Source: Myoxocephalus aenaeus
Taxonomy: Eukaryota > Chordata > Actinopteri > Perciformes > Cottidae
Direction: 5' to 3'
Assembly: GCA_038501785.1 (NCBI GenBank)
Contig: JBAMJR010000154.1
Coordinates: 5,921,001 to 5,985,000 of the forward strand
DNA length: 64,000 bases
Both the position numbers and the translations under genes were made by a program. Positions within the stretch are counted from its first letter, which is position 1. Every line of letters starts with the position of its first letter. Below are positions 14,413 to 28,300 of the stretch, piece by piece. The notes under the pieces are model-generated. The model worked only from the letters and a program-made list of their open reading frames with translations, was not told where the DNA came from and ran no database searches.

Positions 14413-15920
14413 TGTGCTGAGGCATTTCAGCTCAGAGCACTCGTTGTATTTGTATCTTCCTGTACATCTGCCCTGCACATCTGTCCTCTGTGTATACATT
14501 CCCAGCTTTGTCTGACACTAATATAAATATGTAAGGGAGACATGTTAAAACATGTTGCCTTTTACATAATGCCTCAGGAGGGGTAGGCCTGCACTTTTAC
14601 CTGATTGTTCCTGCTCTTTGATTGTTTCCTGGAAACATTTTTCTTGAACCATCCAGACTTTTTAGTGAGGTAGAATGAAGTCCTTAAATTAGCCTTTCTT
14701 GGAATGATACAGAATGATATGAACACTCCAGCAGTACTCAGGGCTGGCTAACCTGACTGTACCTGCAGTCTGAGGCTCAGAGCTGCCGCCTGCTGTTTAT
14801 ATCAGGAACAGGTGAAGTCTCTGCAGACCTGAGAGAGGTGGGCTCAGATTACAGAGTCCTTCCAAACAGGCTCCGTGTTAAAGAGAGGTCACTACCTGCA
14901 CACTCGCTCCATTTTCACGTCTCTTATTTCAGGATGTTCTGGAGAAAAATACATTTCGCTGTTTTTTACAGGAGATATTTCCAGCTAAGTTGTGGATATA
15001 GTCATCGATAAAATATAAGGTATTGATAATCTATGTTGAGGTATTTGTGAAGCGCACATTAGAAATATAAAGTAAAAGTGGGTAATGAGACTTCGAAGAG
15101 TTGCTTCGTAGGAGGCTGCAGGTTTTTCTCTTTTGAACACGAGTCAAGCTGCATCTGGAGGAAATGATGTCATGTCTAATGGCTGCAAAGGGGCACGTTA
15201 CCCACAGCTTTGTCTCTACGACGGTGACCGCAGAGGATAGTGGAAAGCTTTGTTTCGCTTAACGCCGTACAATGAATTTAACAGCATTTGTTCCCTTTCC
15301 ATAGTTACTTTTTTACTGTTTTGTGTTGGATAAATTGTTCCCTGGCGCTAAGAGCAGCTGTTGAACAATACAACCTGAGATCATGGTTTCATTAGCTTTT
15401 AAAATGTGTCATGATTTCTTTGGCCATTATAATCAAACCGGATAGTAACTCAGCTACTGCTCCCACTGAGACAGCCACTCCCAGGATGTAGACATTCATT
15501 TCAGGCCTGATAGAAATGATGCTTTATGTGCTCACAAGCTCAAAAGCATCAGGGTCAATGTGGCCCTGTGACCTTAAATGGAGGGACTGGATAACAGGAT
15601 GGTTCTGAATGGAAGTTCATTTTCTGTTTTCCTGGTTGAATGGATGATAACAAGGAGTTCTTCCTTGTTATCTACTCTCTTCATTCGTAAAGAACACGTT
15701 TATTTTTCGACACTATGGTTTGACACAATGTATAAAACATGTTTGTCCTGCCTTGTCTGCATCCTTGGGTTAAATGTCTCAAAACAACCACAAAGAAAAA
15801 GATGTTTCGCAAACCATCATTTGATAAACACAGGTTTAGAAAATGAAGTCCACTTGCTTTTAATTTGACTGACACAAAGTTGATAAACTAACAGTGTCCG
15901 TCACCTCTGTGCGTTCCCAG

Positions 15921-16118
15921 GAGATGACATGAGCTGCACGGCGGACGGCCAGGTGTACACCAACAGGGACATCTGGAAACCGGAGCCATGCCGGATCTGC
16001 GTGTGTGACAACGGTCAGGTCCTCTGCGACGAGATCCAGTGCGATGAGCTGACCAACTGCGAGAAGATGGTCATCCCGGACGGCGAGTGCTGCCCGGTCT
16101 GTCAGTTGGATCGAGGGA

Positions 16119-16150
<32 letters not shown>

Positions 16151-16166
16151 GGCGACACCGTTGGTG
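15921..16166 (+). CDS. col5a2: col5a2 exon 2: von Willebrand factor C domain
   Basis: The exon starts after a cttcccag-type acceptor (gcgttcccag, ends 15920), two bases into a codon, and ends with a GTGAGC donor after the first base of a codon. From 15932 it encodes a chordin-like VWC module with ten cysteines in the usual spacing, including CRICVC and the terminal CCPVC (16090-16104). The stretch NRDIWKPEPC is almost the same as in mammalian alpha-2(V), which identifies the chain. In fibrillar procollagens this module sits in the N-propeptide and binds growth factors in some paralogues. The domain is followed by an 11-residue polyglycine run not present in the human chain as I know it. Confidence 0.95.
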
Positions 16167-16325
16167 GTGAGCTGCTCTCTGGTGTTGTTTGTCTGGTTGA
16201 GAAGTGAAGAACACGTCAGTGTTTGGATGTGCTTTTATTTTATTTGCTACCTTATATTGTGGAGGGCACAATGACACAACCATGTTTCAGCACTGGCAAA
16301 AAATAAATGATATATTTGTATATAT

Positions 16326-16398
<73 letters not shown>

Positions 16399-19300
16399 AA
16401 GAGACCTAGTTAAGGACAAGAAAACAGGAGAACACATGTTCACATTTGGAATCAATAATGATATCATCACCATGAAATATGTTTTTGACAGGTCTCTTTG
16501 TTGCCAGTGAAATATTCTATTTATCTGTCAGAAATAATCAACAAATTACTGCCGTTGACGAGCTGTTGCACGGGAAGAGACGTGCTCAGAATGAGTGTTA
16601 ATTGATTATGCCGCCTTTGTTTACTTTCCCTCCCCGGCATGATGATGACATATGAGTCTCTTTAAGATGTGCTACATCGCCGACTCAGCATTCTCCGCGT
16701 TCATACCAATTATTTTGTACACACATATTCCTGATTAACAAATAATGTGATATTTTATGTCTTGTTCTTGTTGTAGGTGGAGAAAGGATCTACAAGGTAG
16801 GCTACAGTTTTTGGCATGTTGTGCTGTTGCTACTTCATCATATGTTCGCAGCATCCTGGAGTATGAGTTTGACATGTTTTGTTGTTCATCTGTTTATTCA
16901 GGGGCCGAAGGGAGAACCCGGGGATGTCCCACTTGTGAGTGTTTGCTAAATCTAAACTTATTAAACAGGACTACAGTATTTGTCCCAAAAGGCAGCGTCT
17001 GAATGCAGGTTATAAATAGTCTGTTTGATATCTTCCCCGCAGGTCACTGGTATCAGAGGCCGCCCTGGACCCATGGTGAGCACCTTGGTTGTTTGTTCCC
17101 CCCCATACCTCTTCTACAAACTGCATGTGTGTGTAAATGTTCAACTACCTGAGCGGACACTAGATGGCATAAGAGTACAGTAACCTCCTGCATAGCATCA
17201 CCTTACAAGGACTTCTGCACAGCGCGGTAGTCCTCTAGTCGTCTGAGTCACTGTGACATTTTAAGTGACCCTGTGGAAGGTGTTGTTGTGATGTGAATGC
17301 AATAGAATCATTCCCAGGACTTTAATTGGTTCTCTCTGTTTGTCGCAACAGGGGCCTCCCGGCCATCCAGGAGACAGAGGATCTCGTGGAAACAAAGGAA
17401 GGCCTGTATGTCACATCTATAAGTCTCCACACACAAAAACTAGGGCCCTGTGTTGGCTAGTGGTCTAATCTGTATTAATATGTATATGATGATGCATATA
17501 CACTTGCTAAACTCTGATTAGAACTAATCTTAGATTAAATTAAACCTTATTGGTGCAACTCAGCCTTAGAGTACAACGTGTTAATACTCTGAATATCGTA
17601 CAATCTTAGTTTTGTGTCTCAGTAGGGCTGTACGAATAGTTCAAGGCTTCATTCATAACGCTGACATTCAAATTCTAAATGGACATTTTTTTGCAATTCT
17701 ATTCAATGTGTTTAAACCGAGTTTGTCTGCACAGTCGCGGTTACTGATCAAGCTCCACTATTGTCATTTGTATTGTACTACTTGTGAAGTCAGATTCCAG
17801 TGGTGCCTGCGTAGGATTGTGTATGACCAGTGCGATCCAAACATTTCCAATAACTCCTCAGCTTTGCTCAGTCCGAAAGCCAAAATATAATGAAAAACGA
17901 CAGATGTAATCATTTCAAAAGTCAAAGTTCACAGTATGTTTTTATATTCTGCTTCAATCCATATTTCTTATCGTTTTGCCTATAAAAAAAATGTCACTTC
18001 TGTCAAAAAAACGGTTTTCTGCACACAAAGAAAGGCTTACATTTGCATTAACGTGGCGGTCTCACAGAATATTGGATTAGCCTGCTGTTTGTTTTTATGT
18101 TGACCAAACTGACGGGTTACTTTGACTGGTGACCTTATTATTCAGACTGATACTTTGATATTTGTTTTTTCATATTTCTATTTAATGGCTTTGAATATAT
18201 ACATAATCCATTGATCGCTCATTCTGCTTTAAAACAGCAGTGACATGACATCTAGACTTGTGACTTCTTCTTGCTGGGGTCATCAAGTATTCAAAATAAA
18301 ATAAAAATATATAGACTGCAGTATAGAAATTTTTTGGTTCAAGGGCAAGCGACTAACATTCAAAATATAATGTAATGTGCCAAGTTGATGTATAATGTGC
18401 TTTGCAAGCAGAAATGTAGCAGGTTGATGAATGGATGTGCCCCTCTTGCTGGACTTACAATACAGTCCAGGACAGGAGGGTGATTTATTAGTACATAGCA
18501 TATGGTTTTTCTCCTGTAATCACTTTACAGCTCATGATTCATAAACTAACACAAAGTAAACTGCATCAGCTATATACAAATGTAAAGACATTTTAGCCAA
18601 AAGCTCCACTGATCAATTCAATCAATCTACATTTCAGTGTTTAGACCCCACCCCCGAAAAAAAAACTATAAAATCAGAAAAGAAACGTATACACATTTTT
18701 TTCACAACCACAAAATAATGACTCAATGTCAGATTGAGCATAGTTATGAGATGGTTTTCAAACGAGTGAATCAGCAACTCTCTCTCTTTCTCTCTACTCT
18801 CTAGGGACTGCGAGGCTCTCCGGGTTATGATGGAGAGCCTGGTATACCAGGTCAGCCTGGTGAACCTGGACCTCCCGGACCTCCGACACACCCAGGAGTG
18901 AGTTGTGCACTGAAGGCTCTCACATGACATAAACTCACATAACCTTCAAGCATGTGCTAGCATGTACAGTCAGAGCATACAGGAGACAGATTACCTCAAA
19001 GTACTGCTCACACGCCTTAGAAACACATGCAGTATGACCCAATAATACACTTTAAACTCTGTTGTAATGTATTCATCTTCACTCATCCTGACATGAAGTT
19101 AGCACCCAACATTGTACATCAGCTGAAACTTAGAGCAAACGTAGACCTTTTAGTGTAGATAGAGAGCAAACTAATACAGTCAACATGGGGGCACATTCCT
19201 GCACAAGAGGACTTCATACATCATGTACTTGTACTTGCACTCACCTCACTTGTGCAATTTAAATCAATTTGCCATAATTCTACCTGTCCCTCATGTGTGT

Positions 19301-22300
19301 ATTGTTTGTATCCAGATTTCCTTTTTTTTTGGTGCCTAAACTGGAGGTTGTGTGCTTCCCCTGCAGGGGCTGGGATCCCAGATGGCCGGAGTGATGGATG
19401 GGAAAAACGGACCTCAAGCCATGTTGAGTGGCTCAAGGGTAAGAGGATGCTATCAATATACAGTATGAACTAATTTAATCTGTCAATGTGTTGACCAATA
19501 AGCCAAAATGCAGACAGATGCACTATGTATCTTTCAAAATTAGGTTTGATTCTGGATTGGAAGAAACCCCTTTTTCTGCTTGTAGCTGTGGTAGAGATTT
19601 TTTGCACTTGTTTACCAATACTTATTTGTGTATGAAGAGATATGTTGCACTGATTGTGAAGCACTTTGAAACAATTTTGTAATTTTTTGCGACATAAATA
19701 AAGTTGAATTGATTTGACTAGTTTTTCAGTTGTTTAAAACCTGATATGATGGATTCTCGGCAGCTAACCTTCAGTCAGGATAAGTGGGTTTGGGTTGATG
19801 CAGGGTGTGCATTCCCCTGTACCCATAGAGTCCAGTAGAGCACAGAGCCTGTGTGAGTCAGAACAAAGGTTATAGTATTGTAACCCTAGTTCAATAAGCA
19901 CAGGCGGAGCCCTCAACCAAGGGGACCCTGCCACTCTCACGCCGCTCGCTGAAGAGGGTATTGAACACTTGACAGCGTTGTGTGCTGCCTTTTATACTGT
20001 GGGGTCCAAACTTATTTGGGTAGGCACGCCACGATTGGCCGGCAACACTTATGCAAATTTTCAGGGGGATTGGAGGAAAATATTACCAATAGAGTCCAGT
20101 AGAGGGCTCTGCCTGTGCTTATAGAACGAGGGTTACAATATCGTAACCTCCTATTTGTTGAATGGAAACGGAATTTTTATGAGTCCATGTTCTCTATAAA
20201 GTAAGGGAACTTAAGAGAGACATTTTTTCTTAAAACAAAGGGCCAACATTTGTGCAGTATAGACCAAATACTTCCCATGATGCAAGTTGATGATTGTTTT
20301 GTTAACTCCTTCCTGTGTAAGCTCGTCTTTAATCATGAATATTATGCAATACATTTTTTTTATTATTGTTGTTGCGATATTATTGTTCAATATGTTGTAG
20401 AAGTAGCTTCCTGCAATATATTGGAATTATACATACAAACGCACCCTCTCAGACCTTTGAAGCCAATGACTTCAAATTAGGACGTGTTTACTATTATTTC
20501 AATTATAAAGTAGATTATACATTTTTATTAGCATGTAAACGAGCACACCACTAGCATGTGCTTGTAATCTAATAACATTTAAGTAACAATTTATAAGCTT
20601 AAGGGTTTTATTTCTTAATGTGCTTGACCATTAATCAAGTGGGGAATGGACCAGTTACAATTACATAACTATTGTCTGTGCTTTGGCAGCCATTTGCACA
20701 TGGGTTCATAGAGATATTAAATTTGAATCCATCAAATAAATCCACATTTCCAATGAGTGTGTAAGAGATGTAAATCAGTTTTGTTTGCCGGAAGTATTGG
20801 ATAATTTTCTACTTGGAAGTCAACATGTTTTAGTTGAATGTGCCACTGAGCAACTTTCATAGGAATGAACGTGGCCCCGCCTCCAACTCTGTATCCATTT
20901 CTCTTCCTATATTATTGGATTAAGCTGATTTATGTTCATCATTTCACTGTGCATCATGTTTGTTATAGGGAGAGGTTGGACCAAGAGGACCTCCTGGGCC
21001 AAGTGGGGCACCTGTAAGTCCACAACAAGCTTTGACTCTCAATGTGCAGTGAACACTGATAATACTTCAATGGCATTTTATGATTTTGTTTTGTTCCCTG
21101 TTTATCTATAATCTAATTGTTTAATATTTTCCCTCACTCCTCTAAGGGTCAAGCTGGACCCCAAGGACCTCATGGAGATGTCGGCGATCCAGGGCACATG
21201 GTATAACATCAATTATCTATACAATTTGTGCATACGGTCAAATCACCAATACACATTGTCTGGTTTCACGTGGGATTTACATGGTGTTGATGTTAATTTT
21301 GGTGTGCTGCTTGCTTCAGCGGCACACCAAAATTAACATCAAAACATACTGTTTATACACAGCTGCGTTGGCCTGGATACATAATAATTGAGCCCTGATG
21401 GGTTGTTCCTGGATGTTAACATTCTGACTGACTTTTTCAGGGTCCAAGTGGGCAAAGGGGACCGGATGGCCCTTCAGGGAAACCAGGTGAAGATGTAAGT
21501 CAACTTTGGGACAAAATCACATTGTGTGACCTGTAGGATGCACCAGTGTTATGTCTAAGTTAAAGTGAAAGGCCACTCTACCAACATTCACTTTAACATG
21601 TATATTACACTTTCTGTAACTCTGTGCATTCAGCTAGAGTAAGGCTAAAATCAGTAAGATGGTTGGAAAAAGGTGTAAATCTATAACAAAAATGGGTCAT
21701 ACAGTGAAATAGGCCTGGCTGCATTCATAATGTGAAAGTAGAAGATCCTGGAGATACAAGGGATGGGTAGTATACCTACAAGTGTTAATGGAACTGTCAA
21801 AGTGTTTTGTTTAATTACACACATTAGGCTATCATCAGTGAGTCCATTTTTTAAACATGTTTTTATAGCATTTTCTATGTTTTTTTTTCATGGGGTTAGT
21901 ACAACAAAATGAAATACTATATTGTCCTGAAGATGTCTATGTTCCCAAACATCTTGATGAGTAAAAACAACACGATAAGAGAAAAAAAACTCCAAACCAG
22001 CTCTTGTACAACCCAAAATCTGAGAGAAGAAATGTGATGTGTGATTTAGTGACATTCACTTTCACCGCGAAACGTTTGGCACCCAAACAAGTTTGTAATG
22101 TGTTAATGTCATGTTCTCACACAGGGAGAACCAGGCAAAGCAGGAAATAGTGGAGAAGCTGGATTCACTGGATCACAGGTAATTGTTCAGCCCTTTATGC
22201 CCCCGTCACTTAAATGCACACACTGCACACCCCAACATATGTGCTGTTAGTGCACCTCCAATAGATATAAATGCCAATGCTGTTCTATGTAACATATTTC

Positions 22301-25300
22301 AGGGAGCCAGAGGATTTCCAGGAACACCTGGGCCTCCTGGACTGAAGGGTAACAAGGTGAGTAAACCACAGTTTACAAATTAAAAGTATTCTTATTCAAG
22401 AATACATTGCAACACATTTGTTAAGTATTTTTCTTCTGTTTCACTAACAGGGCCATGGTGGAATAATTGGCCAAAAAGGTGAAACTGGAACAGTTGGATC
22501 CAAGGTAAGTTTGTATGATTGGTTGAAATGCAATTCTACTAGTATAGTACTATAGTTGTTGAAGTGAAACCTCAACCTCAACCTTTGGCTCACTTACTAT
22601 ATGAATTAACTGCTTTGCTAAATGCCTGTGAAACACCTCGCCATCTTGCAATCATATTTCTAAACCAGTATTTATTGCTGTGGTTTTTGTAGGGTGCTAC
22701 AGGACCTTCTGGTCCAATGGGAGCGCCTGGACCCATGGTAAGTTATAATCTAACGCTTACTTTTTTTTAGAGAGGTAGTGAATTCCTAAGCAGGTCTGAC
22801 ACTTGGGAGTTTCCTGTAGCAGCCCATACAGATTATATATTATGCAGAATGTACGTGGACTGCAGTACACAAACTTCTGAATTTTCTATCTACCCCTATC
22901 TCAAATGGGGCAGGGCTATGTACCCAGTGCACTGTAAATAACCCTCTGAACATATTAACGTCATACTTTTGCATTGAGTAATTTATCACTGTCTGCGTAT
23001 AACAGGGTCCTGCTGGGATGCCGGGAGAGAGAGGGCGCTCTGGACCTGGCGGTATAGCAGTAAGGATAATATTCCTATTCACCAGAAACATCTGCTACCA
23101 TGATCATATGTTGTTCTTTCTGTCACAGATTTCATATCAGTGCGGTACGACCACACAAAGTAACGTGTGGTCGTACCGTACTGATATGTTTCCATTGTTT
23201 CGTCAGTGGCAGTTGTCTATAACCAAAGGGAGGGCCGTACATGAATGTATAACTGTGCTTTATAAGTCAGAGTAATACAATTTTGTCTTTTAGGGTAAAA
23301 GTGGTATGGCTGGTAACCTCGGAAAGCCTGGTCCAATGGTAAGTCAGCATTCACGATGTTGTATCATTGTGGATTTACTGTACACCTCAGTGGCTGTCTT
23401 ACATAGCTTAGCATAAACATGCATGTATCATTTAGGTGGATGAGAGTGGAAAAAGCCACTCATCACCCTTTTAAAATGTGCATATTTCATTCAATGTGTT
23501 TGTACATTTTTCGTGTGGATGCACATTTCCAGCGTTTAGTACTTAAGTCTAATTGCTATTATTGTTGGGTTAAAGGGTCCATTGGGTCTCAGTGGTCCAA
23601 CTGGATATCCAGGATCACCAGGAATGAAGGTACGATCACTAAAACACTCCATATGCTCATGCTGAAGGGCTCTTTCATAACTTTCTAATGGAAAGTGAGT
23701 AATTGGTTTCTTACAAATCAGTAATTCCTAAATTGTCTCATGCACTCATACTGTTTTCTATTACATTACTTATTACAAGTAACTGTTTATTTTTTAGACC
23801 TATATATGGATGAAACTGATAGTAAATTGTCAAGTGTACCTGTGTCACATTTCTTAATATAAACTGTACTTAATGTAATGGTCTTCAACAGGGACAAGCT
23901 GGCCCAACTGGAGTACGAGGTCCAGAGGGCCCACAGGGACAGAGAGGAGAGAGCGGCCATTTGGGCCGAGCGGGACCTCTTGGCCTCACGGTTAATTTCT
24001 TACTTTACTTACACATCACAGTTTATCACTATACTTAACATGTCAACATGCTGCTCAGTGCACTGCTTTGATGATCTAATTGTTTTGTTCAAAGGGACCC
24101 ATGGGTACGGATGGTGGCCCGGGTAGCAAAGGACCAGTGGTATGTATTGTACAAAGTAATTTCTTTTTAACGATTTGTGATAAGGATACACAAAGGTTAC
24201 ATATCACATGGTTTACTCTTCACAGGGTAATCTTGGACCTCAAGGTCAAGGCGGCCATGCTGGACCCTTTGGCCCACCGGGACCTCAGGGAAGCACTGGT
24301 CAGCCTGGTATCAAAGGACAACTGGTAAAGTGGTTTTATTTTATTCATTTAAAGATTCTTGCTTTTTATTGCTGGGATCTTATTATTATTTGTATACCAA
24401 ATAACCAGGGTTGCTAGACATGCAGGAGACTCACATGTTTGCCTTTTGTGTTTCAGGGAGACATTGGTGTAGGAGGATTTAAAGGAGAGGCTGGACCCAA
24501 AGGAGAATCTGTAAGCTTCCACTATATCTCTACAGAATTAAACAAATGTTATGGCTGCTCTATGCGACACATAATCTGTATTAGAGTACAAAGGAGACAT
24601 TAATGCTTGAATAAAACCAATAAATGTTTTCCATTGGACATGTATAGACAATGATAGGTAAGATTTGGAATTACAGCATGTTCTGACTTGTGTATCAACG
24701 TTCTAGGGTCCCTCAGGTTCCCAGGGAGTGCTCGGACCTCAGGGTGAAGAAGGAAAGCGAGGACAACGTGGAGACTCCGGCACTCTCGGACCTCTCGGTC
24801 CCGTCGGAGAGAGAGTGAGTCTGCATTTTGTGTCCTACAGTAACATTGGTCAGTCAGAGAACTCCACTTTAACGACAGGGGTCATCTCAGAAAATGTTAA
24901 ACAGAAAAATTATTAGGAACACAATCAATCACTTTTGGTAACATTGTCTTTTAAAAAATGCTCACATTGCAGAAAAATGCATTAACGGTGAAGAAGATGG
25001 ATGAACAATGGTTTTCTCTTTTACATTCTGTAGTATTGGTTTTCTAGAAACACACAGATACAACCTTTTCTGTTTGATGATCTTCCTTAAAAGCATGAGT
25101 ACATAATTGATGTGTGCCATTCATCTGGTTATATACTAGTGTTCCTCATCTTTTGTGTAAGACTAGCAATGTGAACATGACTAACTCATGATCTGTTTTT
25201 CAGGGAGCTCCTGGTAACAGGGGATTCCCCGGTGCTGATGGGTTGCCAGGACCGAAGGTACATAATTGTCTCCTACTGTATATTATAGTAATGATTCAAA

Positions 25301-28300
25301 CAAACCAAGTCAGCTATGTTGATAGTAGCTAATACCAGCAGCTCATTGACAGATGGTACCATAATTTGTGGTGTGGGTGTTTTGCTTGGCATTCACATGT
25401 TTCAATCAGCTAACAGACTAACGTGTCATTCTTTCTATAGGGTGCTCAAGGAGATCGTGGAACATCTGGCCCACCAGGGCCCAAAGCTTCTGTAGGAGAC
25501 CCAGGGCGTACAGGAGAACCTGGTCTTCCAGGTGCAAGGGTAACACTGAAGAGCTCCAGTTTTGATCCACTATATCATTACATTTACTATGTTTGTCTGT
25601 GTCCCACATTTCATTGCTCATTTTCTATTTGTATTTTACCTCATCAAAGGGTCTTACTGGTACCCCTGGAGTCCAGGGAGCAGAGGGAAAGCCAGGACCA
25701 TTGGTAGGTTGAAGTTCTCAACCACATTCACAGTTAGATAACTGAAGTTAGCTTTCAGCTTATGAGAACTACTATGATAATAAGAAATGTTTGACTCAAA
25801 GTGTGGTTTTCTTTCGTCAAGGGAGCTGCAGGTGAAGATGGTCGTCCAGGCCCTGCAGGGTCCATTGGAAACAGGGGCCCAGCAGGAACCATGGGAGGGC
25901 CAGGCCCCAAGGGCTTCAGTGTAAGGCTGAGTCACTCAAATTGCAATGATAGTACTGTCAGGTCAGTCTTTTTATGTCCTGTTCGGTTTCTAATACAAAA
26001 CATTTATTTTTACACTCAAAGGGTGACCCAGGAAAGACAGGTGAACAAGGATCTGCAGGAGTGTTAGGTCAAAGAGTGAGTACTATTTATGAATGAAAAG
26101 TTGCATTTGTTTTACAATCAGCATGGAATGGGAGGACTGAGAGACTTGTAAATAATTACAGGTGATTGATCATTGATCTGTCAGAGGTAAGAATAACAAT
26201 AACACAGAACATGTTGGCATAATAAAAACACTGCATGGATCAACAGCACGTTCTGTTGGCTTCAAATTATGTTGTACGTGCCACACGGCTGCCTTGTTTT
26301 TCCTTAACATTGACTCTACAATGATCTACTTTACCATAGAAGTTAGTATGAAGTAAAAATCATACAGGTAATCAATCAGGTTGTTAATTGTCTCTTTATC
26401 TTCAGGGTCCTCCTGGAAAAGATGGAGAAGTTGGCCCTGCTGGCCCCGCTGGCCCATCTGTAAGTGTCTGATTATTCTTTGGTTATAATCATTTTGTTTT
26501 GTTTCACTGCTATCACAATTGTCTGAGACATTACTGTGTCCTCTTAAAGGGTGTCGCAGGAGAAAGAGGAGAACAGGGACCTCCTGGTGTAAATGGATTC
26601 CAGGTGCGTATTTGTTTTTAGGTGGTAGTGAGACGTGAGAAGTGATGCACACTGGCTGTAAGTGTGAGAAGCTCTTGTTTGACTGTCTTGTGTTCATAGG
26701 GTTTGCCCGGAAATCAAGGCCCTCCTGGAGAATCTGGAAAGCCAGGTGACCTAGTGAGTATGACAGATGCTATAAATTCTATTTTGGGCAAAATTACCTT
26801 GGACTGAAACACCTTTTGAATCCATTATCTTTGGCATTGCTCTATGTCCTAACACATTTCCTAACACAATTGTTACATGAGGAACTTGATCAGGATTCAC
26901 ATTAAACTCAACATAAATTATACCATTGTTTGTTTCCTTCAGGGTATTCCTGGAGAGCTTGGTGTTGTGGGTCAAATTGGACCAAGGGTACGTGAATTTT
27001 CACTCTGCTAAATTATTCAGGCGGTCAGTGAAATTGAATAGCTCAAACTGATGTTTTGTTCTTCCCCAGGGAGAACGTGGTATTCCTGGGGAGAGAGGAG
27101 AGCTGGGTACAACTGGTCTGCAGGGACCTAAGGGTATTCCTGGTGCACCTGGTCCAGATGGACCAAAGGTAATGTAGAGAGGCTTCACCTAAATGTAAAG
27201 TGCAGAACCATTCAAAACAATGTCAGACAAATAAGACAAATAAGGCAAATAAGAATGTCTATTTGAAACCATAAAGAGATATTTTAAAATGAAATGGCTT
27301 GTGAAGCTTTTACAGTGAATGGGTGCACTACAAATAGAGAAAAACTGTATACTGTATAATTCAATACATGTTTAATTAATGCTCATACGCCATGAGTCTG
27401 CTGACATTGGTGTTTGTTTGTCTCTGAAGGGTAGTCCTGGTCCCGCTGGTGCACTTGGTGACGCGGGTCCTCCAGGTCTTCAGGGAATGCCAGGAGAGAG
27501 GGGCATCTCTGGTGCTCCAGGGCCTAAAGGTGACAGAGTAAGTGCATCATTATCTTCTTTTTTATGCAATCAATTCTATTATACATTAAAGTACATATGA
27601 ATATATCTGGACAGCACAATGGTTTTTACTTATGTGGGTGCAAAGATTGTAACCAATTAGTTCCAGTGGAAAAGTGCTGCAGTAATTTTTTGAATATATT
27701 AGGTGTTCATAAATTACAACCAACTAATCTGTGTTGTCGATCATGTCCGTGTCTGAGTGAAATTAATGCCACTATAGGACATGTTACACTTGAGTGCTGA
27801 CACCTTTTTTTGCTGTCTTATGTATAGGGATCACTTGGTGAGAAAGGATCAGAAGGTACAGCTGGAAATGATGGTGCAAGAGTAAGTAAAATATCTTACA
27901 TTTACAGTTGTGAGACGTAAAAACTCGATAATGTATAAGTGCACATTCTAGACTTCTCACAGCTTGTTCAATAAATGTTATGAGTGGAGTTACCCAAGCA
28001 TATCTGTTTTCTGTCAACAGGGACTCCCAGGTCCTGTTGGCCCGCTAGGACCCGCTGGAACCAGTGGTGAGAAGGTAGAGTATTTCTCTTCTTTCTAACA
28101 AAACATTAAGATGCTGTTATTTCCATCACTGTAATTCAAGGTGATGACACGTTTTAGGAAAGCGTTGGTTCCCAGGATGCCGACTATCATATATTCTCTG
28201 GGCTGCATCTAATAGCATCTTCCAGTGAAGGACAGTCTTTGCCTCTGCAATCATAAAAATACAGGATTTATGGGGCAACACAGGCTCAATCAATGGTTGT

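Larger units (their letters stand above)
1..15920. other. Non-coding: intron 1 and/or 5' flank of col5a2
   Basis: I find no exon in these 15.9 kb. The exon at 15921 starts two bases into a codon, so an upstream coding exon (signal peptide) must exist. I looked for a short ORF with a hydrophobic leader, an acidic tail and a GT donor and found none I can defend. Human COL5A2 has a very long intron 1, so exon 1 may lie left of the window. The region holds microsatellites (listed separately), purine-rich tracts at about 5318-5470 and 7656-7890, and otherwise ordinary AT-rich sequence. The longest open frames (1559-2098 minus, 4175-4660 plus) match no family I know and are of a length expected by chance. 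Confidence 0.6.

Noticed and set aside
25441..25539. Frameshift as the cause of the Ala in exon 25
   Set aside because: Exon length is 99 nt and Gly spacing is correct before and after, so a substitution explains it.
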